NCBI RefSeq assembly: GCF_014066305.1 | Contig: NW_023501088.1 | Coordinates: 332,501 to 388,569 of the forward strand | Source of the DNA: Letharia columbiana | Lineage: Eukaryota > Ascomycota > Lecanoromycetes > Lecanorales > Parmeliaceae | Direction of reading: 5' to 3' | DNA: 56,069 bases | Shown: piece by piece, positions 1-12,610 of the stretch | How positions within the stretch are numbered: the stretch's first letter is position 1 | Layout: every line of letters starts with the position of its first letter | Program-made: the position numbers and the translations under genes | The notes under the pieces: model-generated | What the model saw: the letters and a program-made list of their open reading frames with translations, nothing else | What the model was told of the DNA's origin: nothing | Database searches by the model: none

Positions 1-1040
1 CTTTTCGCTAGTTCTATTAGTTTAGTAACTTTAAAAATTTTTAGTAACTTTAAAATTTTTACGTAATATACTCTAATATACTCTAAGTACTATTCTATAT
101 ATATATGATATTAATATATATTATTATTAATATATATATTATTATACGCTATATTAGAGTATTATCTATATAACTAATTTTATTAAATTATCTAATTTCG
201 TAGTTAAATTTGAGTTAACGTTAATACTTATCGCTATAGAACCTTATCGTCGTAACGTTAATTATTAGAACTTTTCTTTTTTTATATATATTACTATTAA
301 ATTAATAGAACTAATAGAAAAGATTAGAATAGTTATTAAATCGACGGAATTTAGACGAATTTTAATTAGATTTACTAATTCGACGGATTTTATAATTTCC
401 GCGATAAACGCGCGATTAGCAATTTCAAATTTTATAGAAACTTTTTAGATTTATAGATAATCTTAACTAGCTAACTATTATTATCGATTATAGCTATAAT
501 AATATATATAAATAAAGATCTATAAATTAAATTTATAAAGTTAAATTTTTCATTTTTCTAAGTTAAATAAAGTTGAATTTTTCTAAGTTAAATGAAATTT
601 TAGTCTTAGTTCTAAGTTAAATCGAACTCTAATCGCTTACTATACGTTTTTAATTTACTTCTATTACTATAAAATTAATAAAGAAAATAAAATATCTAAC
701 TTTAAATTAAATCGAACTTTATTTACTTTTATATAATATTTAATTTACTTCTATTATTATAAATCGCTAATTAATTATATTCTTATCTAAAAAAGAAGTA
801 TTTACTTAATAATCTTATTTTTAATATACCTCGCTAATCGAGTAAGTTATCTTCTTAATAGATCGTTTAAGATTATAATTAATAGATTAATCTTATTAAT
901 AATTTAACTTAAGACTATATATAATTAATTATAAATAAAAATCTCGAAATATAGATATAGATTAATCTACTATTATTAGGGAATAAATCGTATATCGAAT
1001 AATAATATTAGTAATATTATATGAATGAAATATTAACTAT

Positions 1041-1150
1041 AAAGGTTGCTAAGTAATATATGTGTCGAAGTTATTAGAGTGTTAAGCCGCCAAGGAGCTA
1101 GCCCGAATAAAGCCTAGCGTAAGTCTAAAGAAGGAATGCCGGTTGAAATT
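1041..1150. other. GC-retaining island inside the RIP block
   Basis: About 110 bp of near-normal composition interrupt the AT-rich block. It contains CpA/TpG steps (tgtgtcg, gccaagg, aatgcc) that are missing on both sides. It has no open reading frame and no tRNA-like stems that I can find. It may be a short insertion too small to trigger RIP, or a solo fragment of a younger element. Confidence 0.5.
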
Positions 1151-2436
1151 ATAATATTTATAATAATTAACTTTAAATCTTATTAATCGTTATATTAAAG
1201 ATTAATTAAATTAGAAATTAAATACGTTAAAAGAAAGTATATAGATTATTCGAATTAGGCGAAGTTAGAGAAATACGTAATATATAATATTATTTATTAT
1301 TATATTTACTTTTAAAAATATAATAATTAAATATTTTAAATTTAATATATTTAACTTATAAACGTATTCTATTATATAAATTTATATATTACTTTAAATT
1401 TCTTAGTAATATTACTATATAATTTTATTTTAATTTTAAATAATAAGATAAAAGCGAGGTTAATTTAAAGATATTTATTATTTTAGTAGATAGAAGAAAG
1501 CTATCTTTCTTATTAATAACTTAATTTCTATTATTATAAATAATCTTAGTTTTAAAAAACTTATTAAGAACTTAACTATTAAATTAAATAATATTCTTAT
1601 TAAGAATATAAAGAATCGCTTTAAATATATAAAAATTAGCTATTTAATATAGATTAAAATTATTATAAATAGTATTAATTAGCTAAGTAATAAAGTCGTC
1701 TAATAGTTATTTAATAGATTAATTAATAGCTTTTTATTCTTTAAAGCTTATTAAGATATTATTATTTATATCTAATAATTTTTAAATAAATTTCTTTATA
1801 TTAATCTAATCTTAATTAATAAAATTAAAGTTTTAAAGCTTTATATTTTTTATTAATCTAAGAATTTAAATATAATTTTAAAGATAGAATATCTTTAATA
1901 TAGCTCGAGCGATACGATTTAATTTAATACTCTTAATAATTAAAAGAATTTAATAAAAGTTATTATAGAAGTATATAACTATATTATTAAAAGAAGTAGA
2001 GTTCTTTCGAGTATCTTAAAGTATATAATTAACGATCTCGATATCGTAGCGATTTTATATAGAGATCTTATTCTAGAAAATAAATTTAATTATTTCTAAT
2101 AATTAAACTAAATTAGACTTTATCGATATATTATAATTAAATTAAATAATAATATTAAGAGAAATCTTAAAGTAAGAATAAGTAGTAATATTATTTTAAA
2201 GAAGAATAGAGGTAATATTAAATAAAGTTATAGTAATAACTATCTTAGAGTTATTTTATACTCTTTATAATATAATATTTTAAAGTATAATCTTATTAAT
2301 ATCTTTATAATTATTAAGAAAAAAGAATTTATAATTAAAATAAGAGATTATATTTTAAATAGCGTTAGCTATAATAATTTAATTATTATTAAAATTTATT
2401 TATATTTAATCTCAAGTATTAATTTAATAGCTATAT

Positions 2437-2582
2437 TAGAAACAGTTCTTACGAGAGTTCTACGGGTCTCTGCGGGCAGGTATTTAGGTTTAAATAGAGG
2501 TGTCTAACTGTCAAGCGCAGACACCCCGAAATCATTTTTAGCTGAGTTGCTAACAAGCTATATACTTCGCGTAGAAGTCGAT
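2437..2582. other. GC-retaining island with a hairpin
   Basis: About 145 bp with normal CpA/TpG content sit in the AT-rich block. Inside it GGTGTCT at 2499-2505 pairs perfectly with AGACACC at 2519-2525, giving a 7-bp stem with a 13-nt loop. No open frame covers it. It could be a remnant of a small non-autonomous element or LTR; the origin is unresolved. Confidence 0.5.
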
Positions 2583-2891
2583 TTTAATTATTAATATAAT
2601 ATTATTTATAGTTTTATTAAATCGCGAGTAGATTAAAGCTAATAATAAGACTAATATTCTTTATAGAGCTAGTATTATTTTTCTTTAAGCGAATTTAAAT
2701 TAAATAAAAATAGAAGTCTTCGATAATAATTTATTTATATTATATATTATTTAATAGAGAGAGAGTATAGTATTAAATTTAAAGAATATAAATAAGATTA
2801 TTAGATAATTTAAATAAAGAATAATAAATATTAATTAAGAAATATACGTAAAGTACGAGAGAAGAATTAAATTATTTATAAATAAAAAAAG

Positions 2892-3187
2892 AAAAAATAC
2901 GTCTAACGCGAAAAGTTTTAATAATTAAAAAAAGAATATTATATTAAAAAATATCGCGATATTTTAAAATTACTATTAGCGCGATAATCTTCTTATTCTA
3001 TAACTTAAAATACTTTAATTTATTAAAGAAATTATTAAGAAAAAATATATCTAACGCGAAAAGTTTTAATATATAAAAAAAATTATATATTAAAAAAAAT
3101 TATAATATTTTAATATTATTATTAGCGCGATAAGCTATTTATATTATACTTAAAGTATTTCTATTTAATAAAAAAGAAATTATTTAT
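2892..3187. repeat. Two diverged tandem copies of a ~147-bp unit
   Basis: The motif ctaacgcgaaaagttttaat occurs at about 2903 and again at about 3051, and attagcgcgata at about 2975 and 3121, so two units of 146-148 bp lie head to tail. Both are AT-rich and have diverged, yet their CpG-containing cores are shared. The unit is non-coding. Confidence 0.7.
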
Positions 3188-6100
3188 ATATCTTAATTTA
3201 TAATTATTTTATAGATTTAGAGAGTTATTAAGCTTATATTATAATAGAATTATTATAAAGAGATTTTATAAATAGTATTCTCTCTTTTAAATCGTTATTT
3301 TATTTAATATTTAATTTTATTTAATATTATTATAAAGTAAGTCTCTTACTATATAAATATTATAATAAAAAAAAAGAATATTATTATTTATTATATATAA
3401 GTCTTTAAAGAATATAGAATTTAATATATTTAAAAGAAGATATTATAGATAGAAGAGCTTTTTAGCGTTTAAATTAATATAGTATATTCTTTTAATAATA
3501 TCTCTACGCCTCTAATATAAACTTTATTTAAATATATCTCGCTTATTTTTTTTAGATATATTATATCGATAGATTAATATAGAAGAAATCTTTTATTTAT
3601 CTTTATTATTAACGCTTTTAATTTAATTAAAAGAAAACTATTAGCTTAATCTAATATTTATATTCTATATTAATTATATAAAATAAATTATTATTATTAT
3701 TAAATATTATACTTTATTAATTTAAAAGATAAATAAATAATTATTTAATAGAAGAATTATAATTATATAATTTAAAGCTAAAAATCCTTTAATAGACTTT
3801 TATAGAGTCTATTTACTATATATCTTAATACTCTTAAATCTTATTTATCTAATCTAAATCTATATTATTCTAATTTATATTATTTTTATACTCTATTTAA
3901 AAATTAATTTAATTATTACTCTTATAAATATATTTAAAAATATATTTATAGATTTTAATATTAATATAAATCTTTATATTAATATAAGCGTTATATTTAA
4001 TTAATAAATAGAGATTATAAAATATTATCTAATAATTCTATTTAAATTTATTATTTAATATCTTAATAGATCTATATTAATAATATATAAGATATTTAAA
4101 ATTTAATTTAAAAACGATATAATCGCTAAAATTCTTCGAAAATTATTTATTATATATATTTTTATCTAAGTTCTAATAAGATAAAATAATATCTATTTTA
4201 TTAATAGTATATTAGCTATAATTTCTATAAAGTATATATCTAATAATAATTATATAGAGATTAAGAAATAGATTTTAATTAGAGATCTTAATATTAATAG
4301 CGATATTTATCTTAGTAATATTAAAGAATTAATCTTTAAAATATAATATAATAAAAATATAAATATATAATAAATCTTATTTTTAAAATTTAATAATATA
4401 GATATAAATTAAAACTCGATTTATTACTTATAAAGTTAATTAGAATTAAAATTAATCGATATTTTAATTAATTATACTTCGCTTTTATAGAGATAAAATA
4501 AAAATTTTTTAAATAATATTATAGAGTTAATTAATAGAAATTATAACGTATAGTAGATTAAATTATATTAGAAGTATCTTTAAAGATTATAACTTATACT
4601 AATTATCTAATTAATATATTATCTAAAAAACTACTTTATTAAATAAGATAAGAAAAAGTTATTATATTATAATAGAGAATAAAAAGAATAAAAATATATC
4701 TATTATTTTTTTCTTTAGAATATTATTTATAAAGGTTTTTAGCTTTAATCTAAATACTCTAATAATTAAATTAGATTAATTAATAATGCGTTTATTAAAT
4801 AGAAGATTTTTAATAATTTTAATTTATTTTAAATTATAGATAAAAGTTATAAAGAGATTTAATTAATCGAACTTAATAAATAGAATAATAGTATTTTAAT
4901 AGAGTTATTTTATAAATTATAAATTTTCTTAATAGAAGAAAGAGAAAATAATATATTATTTATTAGTTTAATTATCTATAATAACTTTATTAATATAAAT
5001 ATTAATAATTACTTAATAGATATTAATTTAAATAATCTTCTAATTTATCTTTAATTAATAAAGTTTATTATTTTTAATAATTATATAGATATTATAGATA
5101 AAATATTATAATAATCTATTATAATAAAAAAGATAATTAAACTTATTAAAATAATTCTATATTATATATTTATAAAAAGTTAACGATTAATAGAATAGAA
5201 GAAATAAATAATATAGATCTATAATATAAGATAAGTGTTATTTATATAAAGCTATCTTAATTAATAGTTTTATTAATTTATAAAATAATTTTATTATTAC
5301 TACGTCGATAGATAAGAAAACTCTTATTTAATATAATATTTATATTAGATATATTATTATATTATAACTATTTATTAAATAAGAAGATAATAGAGTAGTA
5401 TAAGAGTATATAGATTAAATATTAATATAAAATACTAAATCTCTTATTACTTTAAATCTCTATTAAGATATTCTTAATCTTAGATAAATTAAGTAAATTA
5501 TTTATATTACTCTTTTAAGCGATAGCAATTTTATCTAAAATAAAATAATTATAAATACGCGAATTATAATATTATAAATTCTTATAAAATAGCTTATAGT
5601 CTCGTATACTTAAATTAACCTTTAACTTTTTAGATATTAATTTAAAAATAATAATATATAAATTAATACTTTTAAAATTTATAATTATTTTATAATAAAG
5701 TATTTAATTAATATAATTATAATAGCTATATCTAGTAAAGTTAATATAAGAAATATAATTAAAAGAAAGTTATATTATATTATAAATTAATTTTAAATAT
5801 TATTTATAATATAGATTTAGTTAAAGATCGATTTTTCGCTTTTTAAAGATATTAGAATAGATATATAAGTAGTAATTACTTTTTAAACTTTATATATATA
5901 TATAAAGTGACTAAATAATTAATAGTAATCTATTATAAGATTATAGAAGTTATATTATTATACTAAACGCTATAGCGATAAAATTCTTTATAATTATTAA
6001 TAAAATTTAAGGTCTCTAGCGTTAAAGAATAAAGAATTTAATTAATAATATACTCGCTAAGATTAATCAAATTATTTATACTTATTTCGACGCTCTTATA

Positions 6101-7258
6101 ACTCTATTCTATATTATTTACTTCTTAATTAATATCTATTTTAAATATATTAACTTTAATCTTTTCGCTATCGTAGTATTATTTAATTATCTTATCTTTC
6201 TATAACGCTATATTATAGCTATTATAAATCTAATTTATAAAATTTAAATTATATTATATAGACTTTATAATATATAGATAATACGCGATATAATTAGCGA
6301 GCCTTATTAAAGACTAAGTAGAACTTAAATAAAAGTTAAAAGATAAGTTAAAAGATCGTAAGCTATCGAAAAAGTTATTATTAAAAAAGTCTAATAATAG
6401 ATCTTATAATAGAGAGTCTTCGATAGCGTCTTTCTCTTATTTAGAAGCTTCTTCTTAATAATATTTAAAATTTAATATACGTTAAGAGACTTTAAAATAG
6501 AGTAATAAAGAATAAATAGAGAAGAAAAATGCGTTTTAGAAGATAGTATTATTAGATTAAAAGATATTATTATTAATTTAAAAGAAGTATATAAAGAAGA
6601 ATATATTTATTTAAGCTCTTTTAAAGAATCTTCTAGAATATTTATAAGTAGTAGTAAATAGCTATTAAGCTCGCTTATAATCTTAATTATTAGTAATAAT
6701 AAATTTATTAAGAAATAATTTAAGAGTATTAATAGAGGCTCTAAGAGATAGATAAAGAAATATATATATCTTAGATATTAAGTAATCTTTAAACGAGAGA
6801 TATTAAAAATAATTATATTTATATTAATAAAATTAATAGAATTAATAGAATAGTAAAAGAATAATAATTATATAAATAGATAAAAGAATTATTATCTAAT
6901 TCTAAACGCGTCTAATATAATTACTATAATTATTATATTTAAATATTAATTTAATTTACTAATAGTAGATTAAACTTTATTATTTTTATAGCGTTAGAAA
7001 GCGTATACTAAGCTCTATAATTTACGAAATCTAGAGAGATAGTTATTTTAGAGTATAAGACTTTTATATATAAATTTTTAATAAGAGAGACATAAGAGGG
7101 CTATTAAACTAACTTAGTCGATCTAATTAAAAAGCGTATAGAACTCGAATTAATAATTAACTATATATATAAATTTAAGATTTTCAAGCTTAGCTCTATC
7201 TTATTCTATTATATATATTAATAATTATTTATAAAAATTATAATTTTAAATTTAGAAA

Positions 7259-7843
<585 letters not shown>

Positions 7844-7864
7844 CCGCTTTCGATCGCAGCAAGA

Positions 7865-9149
7865 ATGACAGAACGCAGAACAGCCCATGGGCCTGGGCCT
7901 GATACCAAGGGTGGCGGCTTTAGAGGCGGACCAAAGCGGTGGACCGGCGGTGGGCCTGCGCCCGCAAGACACATACCATGGCCGGAGGTATGACATACTG
8001 AACCCCAAAGATAACGTAGCTTACAAGTCGCGTGTCAGATCTTTAAGCACCACATCTCCGTTGTCGAAGGCCATCTGAAGATGATTGACATGGTCCGGAA
8101 GCACACCGTCGAAGGATCGGGCAATTACCGCACGATCATGGGCTGTGTGGATCGAGCGAAGGAGATGCTACAAGTCTCGAAGCAGATCTCGAGAACGTTT
8201 GTATGGACACTTTGAGCTCATGATACAGTGGCTATATACTAACAAGAACTAGGTCCCACCATCGAACCATCGTGAGCAAGTGCCATTGGGATCTTCTTCC
8301 GCCTCTATGTATCCCGGATACTCGCCCGCGGATCATGAGTATGGAAAAGCGGCCGAGGAGTATGGCAAAGCTGCTGCGGAAGCCAGAGCTGAGGGTATAG
8401 AGCTGAAGCACCCAGATGCCGAATACGTAATTGGTCAGGCTAAAGGCGTTAAGAGAAGAACATTGGCGGGCATCCGGGAAGCGCAGGCTGCTAAGGGTAA
8501 GGCAAGTGGCAGTGGCAGTGGAAGTGGTAGGGGCTCAGGATCTGAGGGCCCTATGAAGCAGGAACCCAGAAAGTCGGCTACCGCGAACGGGAAAGCGAGT
8601 ACTGAGAAGGTTCAAGAAGCCACTCTGGAAGGCGATAATCCATATTTCATCATCGACACCAAGCCTACGCCTGTCTACATACCAGGAATGTCCCTCCAAT
8701 CTCTCAAACGAAGCGCCTGTCCTCCAGAAGCTCTCGAAGCTAAGAAGCATAAGAAAGCAAAGAACAGGCATGACGGCGACCTACCTAGAGGCGAAGACAC
8801 GCAGGAGGCCAAGACCGAAGACATATCTGACCAGGTGGATGCGCGGATGAAGGAGAAGGAGAGAAAGCGGAAGATGAAAGAGGAGAAGAAGCGCAAGCGG
8901 GAATCAGAAGACGAGCCTGCCGTAGGGTCTGAGGATTTTCAGCCCGCTGTCGAAGCTTCTGCCAGCGCCGCAGAGGCGGAGAGCCCTAAGAAGAAGAAGG
9001 CTAAGCAGACTGAGGAAGAGGCGCTACCAGATCGGACTGCGTCGAAGAAGCGACTTGGCGAGGACAAGGGGGAAGCAGAGGATGGCGAGGGCAAGAAGAA
9101 GAAAAAGCGAAAGAAGAGTAAGGATTCGGCAACAGCTAGTGATGGATAA
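7865..9149 (+). CDS. Lysine-rich hypothetical protein, likely nuclear (3 exons)
   Basis: I do not recognise the family. Model: exons 7865-7987, 8039-8200 and 8253-9149, giving 393 aa. The introns of 51 and 52 nt have GTATGA/CAG and GTATGG/TAG ends, and the second has a CTAAC branch site; all frames join cleanly. Residues 1-40 are Gly/Pro/Arg-rich, and residues 42-95 form a helical, possibly conserved segment (IFKHHISVVEGHLKMIDMV). A Gly-Ser repeat (GSGSGSGRGSGS) lies near residue 185. The C-terminal third is charged, with many KKKK/KRKRE stretches that would act as nuclear or nucleolar signals. The start codon lies only 23 bp after the poly(T) tract, so the promoter is either inside that tract or the mRNA leader is very short. 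Nuclear location is inferred from composition only. Confidence 0.75.
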
Positions 9150-9792
9150 GCTCATTGTTGCTTTGAAGCCTGTAGCAAGAGTGATTTACTGGCTACCTTA
9201 GCATGTTCCTCGATTAAGTACCTTAGGAGTTAGGACTCTAGGAGAATGATGTACGTAGGTCCTTCTTGATCTACGGCAGGGTTTATGGATACTAAGAATT
9301 GGCGGCTGTACTTTATTAAAGCTTCTTTTGACCTATATATATGAAGATGAAGTAAGGTAAGATTTATACATGTAACTTGAAGCCGAATATCACGCATGTA
9401 GAACTAAGATACTGTACCTTACTAACTGTCAAGATATAAGATATCTAAATGTTGCGGAATGCTACTGTAGCTTCTCATTGCCTACTTTATCTATCTACGT
9501 CAGCTTTTATCTCCGCGTTATGTGTTACCTGCCCGATGATTTATGATTTATGATTTATGATTTATGATTTACTGCCCAACCTGCCTTTTTCTCCCTCTTC
9601 CTTCCTCACCCAATAAGCTCATTCCGTCGCCGCGCTTTTCCATTCATTTGCCTGTCTATCTCCAAAACATCAACGGCTGAATTCCTTGACGAATCATCAT
9701 ACTTTAGCGTTCGAGACAGCCCTGCATCTGCATCTTCTCAATCTCCGTACCCGCTCTTCCTCCGTATCCTCATCTGCTTACCGCGCTCCCCG
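9150..9792. other. Intergenic with a (GATTTAT)n microsatellite
   Basis: This is the 3' flank of the lysine-rich gene. The only structure seen is a 7-bp microsatellite of about five GATTTAT units at 9538-9571. No gene is apparent. Confidence 0.7.
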
Positions 9793-10205
9793 TTGACTCC
9801 ACTCGGGTTAAGTTTGCCTTTTCAGATCACAAGAACTTTTGAGAAGTACTTGGTCTTTTCTGAAACACTCTTCCCTGTGACGCCATCCAAGAACCTTGTA
9901 CTCCACACGGGACAACCTTGCACCGTGCTCTCACTGGGACCTCTCAAAAGCAGGCTGCCGCTTCTCGAACCTCTTTTTCCACTGACACCATCCACAATGC
10001 TTTCGACTCCACCCAGGATAACCCTGCCTTTTCTGATCACTTGGACTTTTCAGAAGCGAATCTCTACCTTTTGAAACATTCCTCCCCGTTGATGCCATCC
10101 AGGTCTCGGATCCTGTTTGACTCCGCACACGAGAACGTTGAACACAAAGGCCTTCTAAAAGCAGAGCGTTGCTTCCGAAACATCTTTGTCCGCCGACAAT
10201 TGCCG
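9793..10205 (+). repeat. Four degenerate tandem repeats of ~107-114 bp
   Basis: Recognisable unit starts (gactccac.cgggt/acaac-like) fall at about 9793, 9899, 10006 and 10120. Shared blocks are 'gactccac', 'gccttttc.gatcac', 'acttttcagaag' and 'tg.tgccatcc'. The array lies directly upstream of the kinase-like gene that starts at 10246. One frame (9918-10343) stays open through two units and gives a repetitive peptide, but stops break the others. It is therefore probably an untranslated leader or the remains of a repetitive exon. Confidence 0.6.
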
Positions 10206-10245
10206 CCAATCCCAAACTTTCCGCTCTCTGGCCACATTGATCGCC

Positions 10246-12366
10246 ATGGGCACAAGAGCAGAGCAGCTACAGACGCCATCAACAGCAATCAAAGAGACCA
10301 AAGAAAGCTCCGATCACAAGATGCCTCTCTCCCCAACCACTAAATCGCCGCCTCCATCCTCGAACCCGAACACAAACCCCGGTTCCAGTCCTGGTGCTGC
10401 AGGACAGTCCCGCTGGGTCCCAATGCCCTGCGAGCCAACCAGAATAAGCACCACGAGGAAAAACCCATCCATAGAAAGGTTCCTGGGCAGCTCTCATGGA
10501 CATTTCGTGCGCGGCGTATTTTCCGCAACCAGCGACGGTTCATCCGCGCAAGGCTCAGGAACCGAAAGTGGACTTCCATCCGCTTCGAATCCCACACCGA
10601 AGTCATTCAGCCGCTCGACTGTTGAATCTTTACTTGCTGTGTTGAGTAAGATTGGAGTCTGGTACTTGAATATAATCACTGCACTTTTCGGGGTTGATGC
10701 TTGGGCAAGATTGATGCAGCGGACTGCAGAGATAATACCCAGCACTGAGAGTGCTGTAGCTGCAGCACCTCCGGATGTCATCAAGACTGTACCAATGCCA
10801 CTGTTTCCAATCCGTGTATTCTACGGGAAGCCTCCTCCGTTTTCTCTTGAAGCACAAAAGCGCAAGATGCGCTGGAGATACCGTTGGTTTTTTGACCTTG
10901 CCCCGGAAATCATCCAGCAGCCAGATATCCAGCGCATCCAAGAGACCGTTCAACAGTATATTGATTTCATCGCCCCAGAGACGGAAGCAATTTCCGTGGA
11001 ATTGTTGGCGCAAGGAGCTTTCAATCAAGCATACAATATTACTGCCGAGAACAAGGCTACAGGGTTTTGCAAGGAATACGTCTTCCGTGTTGCGCTACCT
11101 ATCTATCCCCATTACAAAGTTGAGAGCGACGTCGCCACGACCGAATTCGTCAGGCATACGACTACTGTGCCTGTCCCCATCATTTACGCTTTCGATTCTT
11201 CTCCGAGCAACAAGCTTGGCTTCGAATGGATGCTTATGGAGAAGGTCAAAGGGGTATCACTCTACGACGTATGGGATACGATGGGGTACAGTACCAAGCA
11301 GGAGCTCACCAAAGTTGTTGCAAAGTGGATGGATCAGCTCTCGCGACTCAAATTCAACACAACTGGTTCTCTCTACTGCCGTCTAAGAGCTCGTCAGATG
11401 GAGTTCTACATGGGACCTACGTTACATAGCCGACTGTACGAAGGTGATAGGCTTCTGCATGACATTCACCGAGGACCTTTTGAATCACTCCTTGCCCTTT
11501 ATGATGCAGTGCTCGATGCAACAGAGAGACACATTAATGATCCCAGACATAGCGCTCGTCTTGCGCTGGAAGCTGCGATGTCTGACGAAGAACCGTCGAG
11601 TTCGGAAGACGGATCATCTGATAATCCTCAGCAAGCTGGCCAGAAGTCTGAAGAAGAGATTTTGGATGAAGCAGACGAGGAGGACCGAAGGAATGAGCGA
11701 CACTACGGCGTTACAGAGGTCAATCTATCGTGGCTACCCGAGGAGCTACGAACCTATAGGAATCTACTACCAAAACTGTGCCCGTCTACCCCCGAGCCGA
11801 TGATTACAATGCTCACGCACCCTGATCTTTCGACCCCAAACATTTTCGTCAACGAATCTGGCGTACCAGTGGCTCTGATAGACTGGGAAAGAGCTCGGAT
11901 CGAGCCAACTGCCCTTTTCAACGCCTTGCCACAATTCTTGACCAATGACTTCGGTAACGACCCAGACTACTTCTACGTCCCTACAGGGCCTACGATTAGC
12001 GGCGAAAAAAAGCGACCTAAGGTCTACTTCTACGGGGATGACCATCTGGCACGAATAAGGGGCCAGAGTGAAAAGACCTATACGCAGGTCATGGGCAGGA
12101 TTCAGAAGACCCACCTTCGCGCACTCTATCAAGAAGAGCTGAAGCGATTGCAATCTCCGATATGCAAGGCCTTGAATCGAGACCCAGAGAGCTTAGAGCA
12201 GCAGCTGATCAGCCGAATCTACTGGCCAGACAATGCACCGCCTAACTCTGCTACCGACTGGGCGGTAGAGCATCTTGGCGAGTCAATCCTGGCTGACTCG
12301 AATCAGGAGCACGCTAATGAAGACGAAGAGGAGCTCGAGGAAGGCGGAGAAAAACGAGATGCATAA
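10246..12366 (+). CDS. APH-family phosphotransferase / kinase-like protein
   Basis: Single-exon gene of 706 aa. The start at 10246 sits in a good context (tcgccATGGgc); the frame stays open upstream but without an ATG. Residues 1-130 are low-complexity Pro/Ser/Thr, and a hydrophobic stretch follows near 145-160. The kinase-like fold runs from about 250 to 620. It has a Lys/Arg-containing N-lobe strand, the hinge-like segment GFEWMLMEKVKGVSLYDVW, the Brenner-type catalytic motif HPDLSTPN (His525, Asp527, Asn532) and the metal-binding IDWE (Asp546). These are the hallmarks of the aminoglycoside/choline-kinase superfamily, greatly expanded in filamentous fungi and of mostly unknown substrate. 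An acidic insert (EEPSSSEDGSSD) and an acidic C-terminal tail are present. Antibiotic resistance should not be assumed. Confidence 0.88.
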   Translation: MGTRAEQLQTPSTAIKETKESSDHKMPLSPTTKSPPPSSNPNTNPGSSPGAAGQSRWVPMPCEPTRISTTRKNPSIERFLGSSHGHFVRGVFSATSDGSSAQGSGTESGLPSASNPTPKSFSRSTVESLLAVLSKIGVWYLNIITALFGVDAWARLMQRTAEIIPSTESAVAAAPPDVIKTVPMPLFPIRVFYGKPPPFSLEAQKRKMRWRYRWFFDLAPEIIQQPDIQRIQETVQQYIDFIAPETEAISVELLAQGAFNQAYNITAENKATGFCKEYVFRVALPIYPHYKVESDVATTEFVRHTTTVPVPIIYAFDSSPSNKLGFEWMLMEKVKGVSLYDVWDTMGYSTKQELTKVVAKWMDQLSRLKFNTTGSLYCRLRARQMEFYMGPTLHSRLYEGDRLLHDIHRGPFESLLALYDAVLDATERHINDPRHSARLALEAAMSDEEPSSSEDGSSDNPQQAGQKSEEEILDEADEEDRRNERHYGVTEVNLSWLPEELRTYRNLLPKLCPSTPEPMITMLTHPDLSTPNIFVNESGVPVALIDWERARIEPTALFNALPQFLTNDFGNDPDYFYVPTGPTISGEKKRPKVYFYGDDHLARIRGQSEKTYTQVMGRIQKTHLRALYQEELKRLQSPICKALNRDPESLEQQLISRIYWPDNAPPNSATDWAVEHLGESILADSNQEHANEDEEELEEGGEKRDA

Positions 12367-12490
12367 CGTTGTAGATAACACAACGGTTAACACTATTGGT
12401 ACCTAATGCCCTCCGTGTAAACCAATCTCCAATCATTAGCAAGTGATCATACGCCCATTCTTCGGTTTCTAATCCCTCTATTCTGCAAAA

Positions 12491-12610
12491 ATGTTGCTGT
12501 GCCGAGCTCGTTTGCCTTTCATTGGTCTTCGTACTTCGCCCAGGATAAGTCTAAAAAGCCTCATAGGGAAGACCCAGGGCCGGACTGGTGCGCAGAACCT
12601 TGGGGGTTAA
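12491..12610 (+). CDS. Possible 39-aa small ORF
   Basis: An ATG in context caaaaATG opens a 39-codon frame ending TAA at 12608. The peptide begins MLLCRARLPFIGLRTSPRIS and contains Arg/Lys but no acidic residue, as in a mitochondrial presequence. It is short, so chance is a real possibility. No donor site or downstream exon that would extend it convincingly was found. Confidence 0.15.
   Translation: MLLCRARLPFIGLRTSPRISLKSLIGKTQGRTGAQNLGG

Larger units (their letters stand above)
1..7258. repeat. AT-rich block degraded by RIP
   Basis: The whole stretch is composed mainly of A and T, with TpA runs everywhere. CpA and its complement TpG are nearly absent, while CpG (tcg, acg, gcg) is still scattered through it. 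That pattern is the known footprint of repeat-induced point mutation acting on CpA in Pezizomycotina. No open frame longer than a few dozen codons exists on either strand and no transposase, reverse transcriptase or terminal repeat can be read. I infer an old pile of transposon copies mutated past recognition. No gene is visible here. Confidence 0.85.

Noticed and set aside
1..7258. Mitochondrial DNA insertion
   Set aside because: AT-rich, but the specific loss of CpA/TpG with CpG kept, and the absence of any mitochondrial gene fragment, fit RIP better.
10246..12366. Antibiotic-resistance aminoglycoside phosphotransferase
   Set aside because: The APH fold is common in fungi with unknown substrates; nothing in the sequence points to drug inactivation.
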